Shown: piece by piece, positions 37,530 to 46,772 of the stretch
Layout of the letters: each line of letters opens with the position of its first letter
How positions within the stretch are numbered: position 1 is the stretch's first letter
Notes under the pieces: generated by a model
The model's input: the letters and a program-made list of their open reading frames with translations, nothing else
Database searches by the model: none
Told to the model about the DNA's origin: nothing
Assembly: GCA_012103075.1 (NCBI GenBank)
Contig: JAAVLQ010000001.1
Coordinates: 434,001 to 498,000 of the forward strand
Direction of reading: 5' to 3'
Length of the DNA: 64,000 nt
From: Brucella cytisi
GTDB lineage: Bacteria; Pseudomonadota; Alphaproteobacteria; Rhizobiales; Rhizobiaceae
Position numbers and translations under genes: made by a program

Positions 37530-38131
37530 TCACGCCTTCGGCAGTACAAATTCGACACGCCGGTTCTGCGCCCGCCCGTCCGGATTGTCTTTGCCCTTGA
37601 TTTCGTTGGGCGCGACAGGTTCGCTTTCGCCACGTCCTTCCGGCTTCAGCCGTGCCGATGGAACACTATTGCTTACAAGAAACTTGATGACCGCATCGGC
37701 ACGGTTTTTGACAGTTTATCGTTGTAGCTGTCGGACCCTTTGGAATCCGTATGGCCCACCACACGTACGGCTGAATCCGGCATGCTTTCCAATATTACGG
37801 CAATATCGGTCAGCGTTGCCTTGGCTTTGCCGGTCAGGTTGGCGCTGTCGAAATCGAACAGAATATCGCTCGTCACGGAAAGGACGATGCTGTCATCGGT
37901 TTCCCGCATAGTGATGTTGCCGCTCTTCTCGACAATCTCCTGTGCTGCACCGGACAGGCCACGTGCCTTGCCATCGGTGCTGCCCGATGCTGAAACCAGA
38001 TCGCGGATTTCAGGCACAAGGTCGCGAATATAAGCGCTGTTGTCGGTGCTTGTATTCTGTGCTGCCGCAATGGACGGCAGGCAGAGCACGGCAAGCCCGA
38101 AAGCGATGCAGCCTTTGATCTGATTGGTCAT
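37530..38131 (-). CDS. OmpA-family outer-membrane/peptidoglycan-binding protein
   Basis: About 200 residues. Signal peptide (MTNQIKGCIAFGLAVLCLPSIAAA). C-terminal OmpA domain: SDILFDFDSANLTGKAKATLTDIAVIL, VRVVGHTDSKGSDSYNDKLS, and after a break near 37708 the region RADAVIKFLVSNSV...GESEPVAPN...GRAQNRRVEFVLPKA, which holds the peptidoglycan-binding Asp and Arg. No N-terminal barrel. Confidence 0.87.
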
Positions 38132-38195
38132 GGCCAGCCCCTATTCGGCGGGAACGGCGAACGGTCCGAGCGGCTCGACCCCTTGATATAAAGCG

Positions 38196-38627
38196 TCACT
38201 TTTGGCCTTTCGGTGGAGCGGGAAAGACGCCATGCCAGACGCCGACGACATGGCCGGTGCCGAACAGGGAAACCGATGCCGGAGTAAGCGGCTTGCCTTC
38301 GGAGTCTTTCAGCAGAAGATATTTCTTGTCGCCTGCGAGAAGATAGTAGTCATTCTCGTAGTCCTCGTCCGACAGAGAGCTGTAAAGCGTCGTCGAAACG
38401 CTCCCGTTTTCCTTGGCATTGATGAAGCGGACCTTGACGGTCAGCTTGTCGCCATCTGCCACGACGCCGCTCACCTCTGCGGTGGCCTGACCGCTGCTGT
38501 GATAGCCGGTTGCTATGGGCTGGCCGGCAGCCTCCTGAGCACTGGCCGTATGGGGAAGAGCACTGGCCGACAGCAAGATAGTGGCAAGAACCGTACGTGA
38601 GAGAAACGCCATGTGTATCGCTTTCAT
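38196..38627 (-). CDS. Secreted protein of unknown function
   Basis: 143 residues from ATG 38627 (MKAIHMAFLSR; ATG 38612 is an alternative). Signal peptide ending near SALPHTASAQEAAG. The body (AEVSGVVADGDKLTVKVRFINAKENGSVSTTLYSSLSDEDYENDYYLLAGDKKYLLLKDSEGKPL) looks like a beta-sandwich of the DUF4352-like kind. No family assigned. It lies on the minus strand between the OmpA-like gene and the Hsp70 gene. Confidence 0.7.
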   Translation of the reverse strand: MKAIHMAFLSRTVLATILLSASALPHTASAQEAAGQPIATGYHSSGQATAEVSGVVADGDKLTVKVRFINAKENGSVSTTLYSSLSDEDYENDYYLLAGDKKYLLLKDSEGKPLTPASVSLFGTGHVVGVWHGVFPAPPKGQK

Positions 38628-38957
38628 TTGTTGGATAACCTTGGGCATAGCGAAGCCAGACGGAAAATATCTGGCGTTACGTGAAGGCGGTGAAAACAAA
38701 TAAGCGGAGCAGTTCAGGGGATGTGAGTGAAGACGAACCACTCCAGTTGCGGCGCAGAAACCTAACAGGCGGAAGAAAGAGGTCATGTAAACTTTAAAAC
38801 ACGCATTAACATTTGCGCGACCTGAAAATTTTTCTCATTTGGACCGCGCGATCGAGATAGTGATCGCAACAAGTGTTTAAATCGGCACTTTCGGGTTGAG
38901 CTTGGCCCCCGTGACTGCTAATTCGCCCGCTCTCCGGTTTTCTCCAAGAAAGGTGTG
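38628..38957. other. 330-bp divergent intergenic region, no gene seen
   Basis: Between the secreted-protein gene (minus) and the Hsp70 gene (plus). AT-rich parts around 38790-38840 (TTAAAACACGCATTAACATT) could hold promoters. I find no convincing sigma-32 box, no coding frame and no strong hairpin. Confidence 0.5.
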
Positions 38958-40281
38958 ATGATGACGAAGGCTGACCAGAGCCGTTTTAACGGCGTGACAT
39001 TGGGCATCGACTTCGGCACCACCAACACCGTTCTGTCTGTGGCGGCACTCGATGGAACCACCGTAGTTCTGAGTGTGCCGAAGGATGGCCTCGAGATTAC
39101 CGGCTATCGCTCGATCCTCTGCTTCTGGCAGGATCGCGAAACCGGCGAGCGCACCGTTGAAAGCGGACCTTGGGCGATGGACGCATTCGTCAACGCGCCG
39201 CATTCGACGCGTATGCTGCAATCGTTCAAGACATTCGCAGCATCGAAATCCTTCACCGATACACCGGTTTTCGGCAAGCGGTTTAAGTTCGAGGATATTC
39301 TGACAACTTTCCTCCAAACGGTCGCCGCGCGGCTGGGCGACCGGCTGCCGCCAAAAGGCAATCGCGTGGTCATCGGCAGGCCTGTGATCTTTGCGGGCGC
39401 TTCACCGGATGAAGCGCTGGCCATGCAGCGCTATGAAAAGGCATTCCGGACGTTCGGTTTCACCGATATTCACTACGTCTATGAGCCGGTTGCTGCAGCT
39501 TATTTCTATGCACAGGAACTGAAAGCTGCATCCACTGTTCTGGTGGCCGACTTTGGCGGCGGTACGAGTGACTTTTCCATCGTGCGCTTCGAGGTGGGCA
39601 AGAATGGCCTCAGCTTCACGCCGCTCAGCCAGACGGGTCTTGGCATTGCAGGCGATACGTTCGACTATCGCATCATCGACAATGCCGTTTCGCCGCTGCT
39701 TGGAAAGGGCACTGAATACCAGTCATTCGGCAAAAGGCTGACCATCCCGAACCATTATTATGCAAATTTTGCGCGCTGGAACACGCTGTTTCTGATGAAC
39801 TCTCCGGCGACCATTCGCGATCTGGATGAACTGGCCCGGCAAGCGGTCGATCCTAAGCCACTCGAACATTTCATCAATCTGATCGAGAACGATTACGGCT
39901 ATGAAATCTATCGTGCCGTTTCGGACCTGAAGGTGCGCCTTTCCTCGCAGCGTATGTCGGAATTGCACTTCAAGGCCGACGGCTTCGAAATCCGTTCCGA
40001 TATCACTCGAAACGATTTCGAAAACTGGATCGCGGACGATGTGCGCCAGATCGAACAGTCGGTGCAGCAGGCGGTGGATAAAAGCGGAGCTGGAAACGTC
40101 GTGTATCGACCGTGTTTTCCTCACTGGCGGCACGTCTTTCGTGCCGGTCATCCGCACCGTGTTTGAAAACCGCTTCCCCGATGCCGTGGTGACCAGCTCG
40201 AACCAGTTCGATTCCATCGCCAACGGTCTCGCATTGATCGGACAAAGCGCAGATATCGAACGCTGGTCTGTGAAGAGCTAG
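38958..40281 (+). CDS. yegD: Hsp70-family chaperone, YegD type
   Basis: About 440 residues, shorter than DnaK: actin-like ATPase region only, as in YegD. Phosphate-1 LGIDFGTTNTVLSVAALDG, YEPVAAAYFYAQ, phosphate-2 VLVADFGGGTSDFSIVRFE, and adenosine motif FLTGGTSFVPVIRTVFENRFP. The substrate-binding beta-domain of DnaK is absent. Break near 40083 (GCGGAGCTGGAAACG). AAAGG precedes ATG 38958. No J-protein gene is close by. Confidence 0.86.
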
Positions 40282-40317
40282 AGGCAGTCCGGATGGTTAG
40301 CGATCGGCGACAGGCCG

Positions 40318-40860
40318 TCAGGGCAGAATTTCAATCGGCGTTCCGTTCGGTACTTTTGCCCATATATCGCGCATTTCTGCGTCGGTGACAGCAATACAGC
40401 CATCGGTCCAGTCCCAAAGCCGATGTGCGGATGCCAGCCAGCCCCAGCCATTCGGCAGGCCATGTATCATGATATTGCCGCCCGGCGCATGACCGGCTGC
40501 AGCGGCCGCCTGTTTGTCGTTTTCGTTGGGATAGGAAATGTGCAGGCTCAGATGAGCCATTGAACGCGGATTGCGCCAGTCTATAATATAACGGCCTTCT
40601 GGAGTCTTTTCATCGCCTTCGCGCTGTTTGTGACCACCATCTCCATTGCTCCCGAGCGATATACGATAAGTGCCGATTGTCTTGCCTTCGCGCAACAGGG
40701 TCATCTGTCGGTTGGCCTTTTCAACCCTGATCGTGTCGGCTTGTTGTTCAGACGGTGCGGCAAGCGGAGGCTTGGCCAAGCTTATCCCCGCCAAGACTTT
40801 CGTATAGCCGAATAATGCAATAGTGATGAGCACTATGGCGAAGAGGGTTTTCTTGATCAT
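40318..40860 (-). CDS. YkuD-domain murein enzyme, YafK/DpaA-like
   Basis: 180 residues, one N-terminal membrane helix (TLFAIVLITIALFGYTKVLAG). L,D-transpeptidase fold: DTIRVEKANRQMTLLREG, YRISLGSNGDGGHKQREGDEKTPEGRYIIDWRNP, catalytic NIMIHGLPNGWG and WTDGCIAVTDAEM (Cys). This is the YafK-like class, some members of which cut Lpp from peptidoglycan rather than cross-link. Convergent with the Hsp70 gene. Confidence 0.87.
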   Translation of the reverse strand: MIKKTLFAIVLITIALFGYTKVLAGISLAKPPLAAPSEQQADTIRVEKANRQMTLLREGKTIGTYRISLGSNGDGGHKQREGDEKTPEGRYIIDWRNPRSMAHLSLHISYPNENDKQAAAAAGHAPGGNIMIHGLPNGWGWLASAHRLWDWTDGCIAVTDAEMRDIWAKVPNGTPIEILP

Positions 40861-40954
40861 GGGGCTCGCTTCGAACAGATCGTTATCGCCCGCTTTTCAC
40901 AGATGATTGGGGCCGTCACAAGTCGACAATAGCCTGTGAAGTCATCGCTTCAAC

Positions 40955-41377
40955 TTAAGGAGCGGTTGCCGTATCGGCAAAGCAGGCGGCAATTTGCTTG
41001 TTGGCACCGAGCTTTCTCGCCCATTTGATCAGATCGGGTATCTCGCTTCTTTCAGCCATCCCGCCCCAGACGTCCTTCAGTTTCGGCTGCTTGCTGGAAT
41101 GGTCGAAAAAGAAATAGCCGGGATCAGCCACCGGAACATCCGCATAGACGACGGACCAGTTGCCATATTGCATGAAGCTCTCAATGCTAATGGAAGCCGG
41201 TTTGACTTTCTTGCCGAGACTTTGCGCGATGAGAGACCTGTAGTCGGATTTCTGCTGGATGGTCAGCGTTGTCGTCACGCCATCGCAGGCAGATTTGGCA
41301 AAGGCGTTCCCTGTCGGGAGAGCCATCGCAACAGCAAGCAGAAGTGCCGCACGGGCAGACGAAAAGCGTGTGTTCAT
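40955..41377 (-). CDS. Secreted protein of unknown function
   Basis: 140 residues from ATG 41377 behind GAGGGGA. Signal peptide MNTRFSSARAALLLAVAMAL...GNAFA. The body has two Cys (KSACDGVT at the front, IAACFADT at the end) that may pair, and SIESFMQYGNWSVVYADVPVADPGYFFFD. I do not recognise a family. Confidence 0.7.
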   Translation of the reverse strand: MNTRFSSARAALLLAVAMALPTGNAFAKSACDGVTTTLTIQQKSDYRSLIAQSLGKKVKPASISIESFMQYGNWSVVYADVPVADPGYFFFDHSSKQPKLKDVWGGMAERSEIPDLIKWARKLGANKQIAACFADTATAP

Positions 41378-41523
41378 CATTCCCCTCAGAAAAAATATCC
41401 ATTTCATTTCAGCAGCATAACCAATCTGCAGGCGATGCATAGGAGATTTTGACATGTTCATTGCCGATACTGGGTGGCGCCGATAAGGTTCGACCGTGAA
41501 AATAGCAAGGAGTCGGTCGTTCC

Positions 41524-42186
41524 ATGCCAAGTGATACCAAAGCCAGTCGTTTTAGTGATAATCTTCGTCAGGGTGCCGAACCGTTCTGGTCGCACGCCGT
41601 TGGCCATCGCCTCGTGAGCGAAATCTATACGGGCACGGTCGCGCCTGATGTCATGACGCGCTATCTGGTGCAGGACCATCGGTTTATCGACTGCTTTCTT
41701 TCACTGCTGGGCGGAACGCTCGTCAATTGCGACAGGATGGAAGCCAAGCTGACATTGGGCCGTTTCATCGGTATGATCAGCAGCGATGAGAACTCCTATT
41801 TCGAACGCGCCTTTGCGAAACTCGCAGTCGCTGAAGCCGAGCGTTTCGATGCGCCCGATACAGCGCCGACCGCTGCATTCAAGGACCTGATGCTGGAGGC
41901 TGCGCGATCCGGCTCCTATTCGATCTGCCTGTCGGTGCTGACCGTTGCCGAATGGCTTTATCTCGACTGGGCTGAAAAAGCGCCAAAGCCTCTGCCCGAC
42001 GATTTTATTTTCGCGGAATGGATCGTGTTGCACGACAATCCATACTTCGTGGAATTTGTCGGTTTCCTGCGCTCGGAACTCGACCGGGTCGGCCCGGCAG
42101 CGGCAGAACAATGCCAGCAGTTCTTCAGGCGAGCGGTTGAACTGGAAAAGGCATTCTTCGATGCCGCCTATGAGAGCCAGAACTGA
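41524..42186 (+). CDS. tenA: TenA-family protein (TenA_E-like)
   Basis: 220 residues, all-helical TenA fold: GAEPFWSHAVGHRLVSEIYTGT, RYLVQDHRFIDCFLSLLGGTL, late EWIVLHDNPYFVEFVGFLRSELDR. At the place of the catalytic Cys of TenA_C (ALLPC) it reads VLTVAEWLYLDWA, so it belongs to the Glu-type class (TenA_E), which salvages thiamin pyrimidine fragments or related amides. No other thiamin gene is near. The 3' end overlaps the convergent LprI-like gene by 19 bases. Confidence 0.85.
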   Translation: MPSDTKASRFSDNLRQGAEPFWSHAVGHRLVSEIYTGTVAPDVMTRYLVQDHRFIDCFLSLLGGTLVNCDRMEAKLTLGRFIGMISSDENSYFERAFAKLAVAEAERFDAPDTAPTAAFKDLMLEAARSGSYSICLSVLTVAEWLYLDWAEKAPKPLPDDFIFAEWIVLHDNPYFVEFVGFLRSELDRVGPAAAEQCQQFFRRAVELEKAFFDAAYESQN

Positions 42187-42611
42187 TAATTATAGAACTG
42201 ATCAGTTACTGGCGGCGGGGAAGGGGCAGTTGCTGTCGCCTTCCCGCATTTGAGATACTTCTTGAGATCGTTGACGCGCTCTGCCGTCAGGTCGGACAGG
42301 CAGATCGAATAGGCCATGCCGGAAATGCTGCCGCCGCCAATTGTCTGCATGTCGCATTCGGCGTCGCGAAAGGCAATCCATGTTCGTTGCGACTGAACCA
42401 GCTTTTTCTTCAAGTCCGCATTGTCGGCGCGACGCTGCAAGGTCTTGAATATCTTGTTCAACTCAGCATCCGATTTCTTGTAGGCATTGCCATAACATTC
42501 ATTGAGCGCGGACTGCGAACTGGCGTTCTGGCAGTCGTCGGCCTGCGCTGTGGCAATGACTGCAAAAGAACTGAAAGCCACCCCGATAACCCCGATTTTC
42601 AAACCCCACAT
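42168..42611 (-). CDS. Secreted LprI-like (DUF1311) protein
   Basis: 147 residues. Signal peptide MWGLKIGVIGVAFSSFAVIATAQA. DUF1311/LprI pattern: DCQNASSQSALNECYGNAYKKSDAELNKIFKTLQ, QSQRTWIAFRDAECD, YSICLSDLTAERVNDLKKYLKC; four Cys form the usual two disulfides. Members bind or inhibit lysozyme. AGGAAT precedes ATG 42611. Confidence 0.87.
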   Translation of the reverse strand: MWGLKIGVIGVAFSSFAVIATAQADDCQNASSQSALNECYGNAYKKSDAELNKIFKTLQRRADNADLKKKLVQSQRTWIAFRDAECDMQTIGGGSISGMAYSICLSDLTAERVNDLKKYLKCGKATATAPSPPPVTDQFYNYQFWLS

Positions 42612-42841
42612 AAAATTCCTCCCCAAAACTTTGACGATACTGTCTTCATCACAAATAGAACGGTTTTCATTAAAGAAAAGATGGCACCGATAGCATTTCA
42701 TCGTTAAATAAAATTGAAGTGTTTGGAGCGCTCTATTGTATTTGTTTTCCCACGCATCTTTGTCCGTTCGAGGCAGGATCAGAAATCAGTCCAGCGGACT
42801 GACTTCTCTGTGATCGCGTTTCACACTTTTCGGGACGTGCT

Positions 42842-43235
42842 TTAATCTTCAAAGCGGCTCGACCTATCGCGGTCACCGTCATAACCCTTCATGTCCGGGA
42901 ACGGCGGCAGCCGGGCTTCGCGGCGGGTGGTCCAGAGTTCATAGGTTGGCTTGAACCGGTCAGGTGCGTCGAGTGAACCGAGATTAACTTCGATTTCATC
43001 TGCGCTGCACCCGAAAACAGGCGACCCGCAATGGGGACAGAAAAATCGTCCCGCATAGTTGCTGGTTTCCCCTTCAACTTGTAACAGCAGCTTCAGGAAA
43101 TATCGCCGAAGCGTGAAACAGCGCTCCATGATGCTTGCGACAATCGAGGCAATGGCAGATGCCGACCCGATATGGCCGTCCCGTTGCTTCAAAACGGACA
43201 TTGCCGCACAGGCATCCGCCCGTGACCTTATCCAT
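42842..43235 (-). CDS. GFA (CENP-V/glutathione-dependent formaldehyde-activating) family protein
   Basis: About 130 residues. Zn-binding cysteines in GGCLCGNVRFEA, GICHCLDCRKHHGA, and RFFCPHCGSPVFG, then the usual VNLGSLD. Start MDKVTGGC at 43235. One extra A near 43080 (ACAAGTTGAAGG) brings a stop in frame, so a caller would lose the first three Cys. Activity of single-domain members is generally unknown. Confidence 0.88.
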
Positions 43236-43297
43236 GTCACACCTCACTTTGCCTAGCTATCCGGCCTTCGCCAAGCCGAATGAGCTTAAACCCTGCA

Positions 43298-43400
43298 TTA
43301 ACCATATTCGTTCATGGTTAACGCGCTGCTGATAATGACTGTATTTGCCAAAGCTGCAAGCGTGCCCTCCACCCATTGGGCAAGGTTAATACTCCGTTAT
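43298..43400 (+). promoter_or_regulatory. CtrA-like boxes upstream of the SleB-type hydrolase
   Basis: TTAACCAT (43298-43305) and its inverted copy ATGGTTAA (43314-43321) form a dyad; further on TTAA-N7-TTAT (43386-43400) matches the CtrA TTAA-N7-TTAA pattern at 7 of 8 bases, 38 bases before the proposed start. Confidence 0.5.
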
Positions 43401-43437
43401 CACCGCGTCAGTTTAGTCAGTGTAAGTGGAGTGTGCG

Positions 43438-44739
43438 GTGCGTCTTGTATCTTTACGAGCGCTGTTTGGTCAAAGGAAGGCCGTTGCTGAACCGGTGTGG
43501 CATTACCCTGTCACGGGCTATTGCCCGGAAGAGGGACGCTATTACGCCGTAAGGGCAAAGCCACGTCAGACAGTTCATAAACCGCACCGTCTGGTGCCGC
43601 TGGTTCTGGCGGCCATGACATATCTCTTCAATTCCAATGCGATTGCCTTTCAGGACATGGCAAGCCTTGTGCCGTCGGCGGATCTGGGGTCACATCGCTG
43701 GACCGCCTTCGTCGCCAAGGCGCCGGTCGGCTCCGTCCATCAGGCAGAAATGCCGTTCGTGGATGCAACGACGGTGACGGGCAGCATCGCGACCAATGGT
43801 ATAGAAGTGCCGGGTATTGGTCGTGTTGCACTTTCAGGCGGACGCAAGACAGCTAAGCTCGGCCCTGACGATCCGAACCCGGATGAAAACCGTATCAATC
43901 GCTCCGACAAGACGGGCCGTCTCGTCTCGGTGAAGCCCAAGGCGCCCGCCAAGGCCTTCACTGCCGGTAGCATGTTTGACAAGATCAGCATGATCACGCG
44001 TCCGCCGGAAAAGACGGACGCGAAAATGGCCTTTTCCAACAAGCTGGAAGGCAAGGAAGTTGCCATCACCATGGCGTTCCATGCGGTCAAGCCGCCGAAG
44101 CCGCGCTCCGAAATGCCAACCCAACTTGCCAAGCTCATTACCAATGACCAGCCGGATGCACTGGCCCTTGGTTATGCGCCTGCGACGCCGGACTATGGCA
44201 AGACATCGCCGTTCGAAAGCATTTTGAAGCCTCAGCCGGACGAAGGTCGCTTCGTGCCACCGATCGGTGAGAAAGACCACGAATGGGCGGCTACGCCACT
44301 GCCGCCTTCCGCTTTCAGCAAAGGCGAACAGAAGTGCCTCGCAGAAGCTGTCTATTATGAAGCCCGCGGTGAGACCGTGAAGGGACAGGTTGCCGTCGCC
44401 CAAGTCGTCCTCAACCGCGTGCGCAACCCGGCCTATCCCGGATCGATCTGCGGTGTGGTCTACCAGAATCGCGACTGGCTCAATGCCTGCCAGTTTTCCT
44501 TTGCCTGCGACGGCCAGAAGCACCGTGTGACCGAAATGCCGCAGTGGCGCATGGCGCAACAGGTGGCGAAGACAGTCTCCGCTGGTCAGATATGGCTGCC
44601 GGAAGTCGGTTCGGCCACCCATTATCATGCAACCTATGTTCGCCCGTTCTGGGCTCCGACCATGAAGAAGGTCGCCAAGATCGGTCTCCACATTTTCTAT
44701 CGCACCTACGGCGGGGATGGAGCTGATCGCTTCCTCTAG
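43438..44739 (+). CDS. SleB-type cell wall hydrolase
   Basis: About 433 residues from GTG 43438 (MRLVSLRALFGQ; GTG 43426 is possible). A membrane segment lies near residues 50-65 (LVPLVLAAMTYLFNSNAIAF), then a long low-complexity Lys/Pro-rich periplasmic linker, and a C-terminal Hydrolase_2 domain with catalytic Glu in CLAEAVYYEARGETVKGQVAVAQVVLNRVRNP and CQFSFACDG, ending SATHYHATYVRPFW. The enzyme cleaves glycan strands. Unbroken frame. Confidence 0.9.
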   Translation: MRLVSLRALFGQRKAVAEPVWHYPVTGYCPEEGRYYAVRAKPRQTVHKPHRLVPLVLAAMTYLFNSNAIAFQDMASLVPSADLGSHRWTAFVAKAPVGSVHQAEMPFVDATTVTGSIATNGIEVPGIGRVALSGGRKTAKLGPDDPNPDENRINRSDKTGRLVSVKPKAPAKAFTAGSMFDKISMITRPPEKTDAKMAFSNKLEGKEVAITMAFHAVKPPKPRSEMPTQLAKLITNDQPDALALGYAPATPDYGKTSPFESILKPQPDEGRFVPPIGEKDHEWAATPLPPSAFSKGEQKCLAEAVYYEARGETVKGQVAVAQVVLNRVRNPAYPGSICGVVYQNRDWLNACQFSFACDGQKHRVTEMPQWRMAQQVAKTVSAGQIWLPEVGSATHYHATYVRPFWAPTMKKVAKIGLHIFYRTYGGDGADRFL

Positions 44740-45066
44740 CGGCAATAGCGGGATCGACCGATTTCAAGTCACGTTTTTGTTAGCGGACTAAAAGGTCGAA
44801 CAGGCGCATAAGGCCGACTTTCCTCCTGACTTGGAAGCGGCATGATCATCCGAAATCGATTCCGTTTTTTAGCCAATAATGTGGCCAATCTGATCCTTTG
44901 GTCGGAAAATGAGTCGCACTAATATCTAAGTAATTGACATTGCTTGATAAAAACCTTTTGGAGCAATGCCTCCACCGCCTTGACTAGCGGGCGGCGTGTC
45001 AATATGTTGCGCGCAACTTGGAAATGGGATTGAAATCCTCGTATTTCTTGAAAAAGGGAGCTGCCA
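44740..45066. promoter_or_regulatory. 327-bp region upstream of atpI with a candidate promoter
   Basis: CTTGAC (44979-44984), 17 bases, ATATGT (45002-45007) fits the alphaproteobacterial -35/-10 pattern about 60 bp before atpI; a second TTGACA at 44934 lacks a good -10. GAAAAAGGGAG precedes the atpI ATG. Nothing else is seen in the gap. Confidence 0.45.
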
Positions 45067-45465
45067 ATGGCGCGCGGGACTGAACCCGGAAAGCCATCCG
45101 GTGCGATCAAGAATGCGAAGAACGAACCCGGTTCCGGGGAGCTGGATCAGCGTTTGAACCGCACCGAGGCCGAACTGGCGGGGAAGGGTGTGCTCAAGCA
45201 GCCAGCTTCCGAGGAGGAGCGATCGGCGACTGCAAGCTCGGTCGCGCAGGCCATGAAGATTTCCAGCGAGTTTATCGCAGGGGTTCTGGTCGGTGCGCTG
45301 ATTGGCTGGTTCATTGATCGTGTCGCCGGTACATCGCCCCGGGGATTGATCGTATTTCTCCTTCTGGGCTTCGGTGCGGGCGTCCTCAACGTGCTTCGTT
45401 CCGCTGGATATGTTGCCGAACAGGCTAACATTAAATCTAGCGCGGAAAAGAACGACAAGAAATAG
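45067..45465 (+). CDS. atpI: ATP synthase protein I
   Basis: 132 residues. Hydrophilic N-terminus (ELDQRLNRTEAELAGKGV) and two membrane helices (EFIAGVLVGALIGWFIDRVAG, GLIVFLLLGFGAGVLNVLRSAGY). AtpI helps assembly of the c-ring and is first in alphaproteobacterial FO operons. Unbroken. Confidence 0.92.
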   Translation: MARGTEPGKPSGAIKNAKNEPGSGELDQRLNRTEAELAGKGVLKQPASEEERSATASSVAQAMKISSEFIAGVLVGALIGWFIDRVAGTSPRGLIVFLLLGFGAGVLNVLRSAGYVAEQANIKSSAEKNDKK

Positions 45466-45591
45466 GACTTGACGGGCTTCACGGTAAAGTTCGTTCAAGT
45501 GTAAGTGAACAAGCGGGCCCTCTGGTCCGAGACTGAAACGCCTTCGGGCAGGCCAAATTGCCTTCGGGCAGGGAAGACAGACGAGGTTAAG

Positions 45592-46340
45592 GTGGCGAAC
45601 GATCCGATCCATCAGTTCCGGGTTTCCCGGTGGATTCCCATCGATGTAGGCGGTGTGGACCTTTCGTTCACGAATGTTTCGGCCTTCATGGTCGCAACCG
45701 TCGTGGTCGCTTCGGGCTTCCTTTATCTGACGTCTTCGGGCCGCGGCCTGATCCCGACCCGTTTTCAGTCGGTGTCAGAAATGGCCTACGAATTCGTGGC
45801 CACCAGTTTGCGGGATTCAGCAGGGTCGAAGGGCATGAAGTTCTTTCCCTTCGTCTTCTCGCTCTTCATGTTCGTGCTGGTCGCAAACTTCCTCGGTCTC
45901 TTCCCGTATTTCTATACGGTTACGAGCCAGATTATCGTGACCTTCGCGCTTGCCGTTCTGGTCATCGGTACGGTCATTATCTACGGTTTCTTCAAGCACG
46001 GATTGGGCTTCCTCAAGCTGTTCGTGCCGAGCGGAGTTCCCGGCATCATTGTGCCACTGGTTGTCGCCATTGAAATCATCTCGTTCCTGTCGCGTCCGAT
46101 CAGCCTCTCGGTTCGTCTCTTTGCGAACATGCTTGCTGGCCACATCACACTGAAGGTTTTGCGGGCTTCGTCGTTTCGCTGGCTGCACTTGGCCCGATCG
46201 GCATCGGCGGCGCTGTTCTGCCGCTGATCATGACAGTCGCGATCACCGCACTCGAATTCCTCGTAGCCTTCCTGCAGGCCTACGTGTTTACCGTTCTCAC
46301 CTGCATGTACATCAACGACGCAGTACATCCGGGACACTGA
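45592..46340 (+). CDS. atpB: ATP synthase FO subunit a
   Basis: About 249 residues. Start GTG 45592 ([20 protein letters not shown]) behind GAGGTTAAG. Membrane segments include [23 protein letters not shown]; the essential Arg of the proton channel is in [20 protein letters not shown]. One C lost near 46159 (GTTTTGCGGG) breaks the frame before [15 protein letters not shown]; the end is [11 protein letters not shown]. Confidence 0.94.
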
Positions 46341-46407
46341 GTTCAAGCCGGCGGGCGACCGCCAGAACTGAAATCCGCGCTTATATTCAATCCAGAAGGA
46401 GCTTAAC

Positions 46408-46634
46408 ATGGAAGCGGAAGCAGCAAAGTACATCGGCGCCGGTCTCGCCTGTTTCGGTATGGCCGGTACGGCTCTCGGCCTCGGCAATATCTTTGGCCAA
46501 TACCTCTCCGGCGCTCTGCGCAACCGTCCGCTGCTGACAGCCAGTTCGGCCGTCTGGTGTTCGGTTTCGCCGTTACGGAAGCTCTGGGCATCTTTTCGCT
46601 GCTCATCGCGCTTCTGCTCCTCTTCGCCGTCTAA
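46408..46634 (+). CDS. atpE: ATP synthase FO subunit c
   Basis: About 75 residues, the proton-carrying rotor subunit. First helix AAKYIGAGLACFGMAGTALGLGNIFG, loop SGALRNP, second helix with the essential Glu in VFGFAVTEALGIFSLLIALLLLFAV. One C lost in AACCGTCC near 46527 throws the frame through the second helix. AGAAGGAGC lies before the ATG. Confidence 0.94.
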
Positions 46635-46772
46635 TCAACGGTTGCAAGGAACTGGCTGGCCGCGATCTGTATCTTGAAATGCAGCGCGGCTGGCCTTTGC
46701 ATATGACGTCTGAGTAGGGCATGATTCTTCTCCATCTGGATCAGATCGTGCTGGATTAAAGGGGAAATCTGG

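Noticed and set aside
44934-44962. TTGACA at 44934 as the main atp promoter
   Set aside because: No acceptable -10 at 16-18 bases; CTTGAC at 44979 with ATATGT at 45002 is the better candidate.
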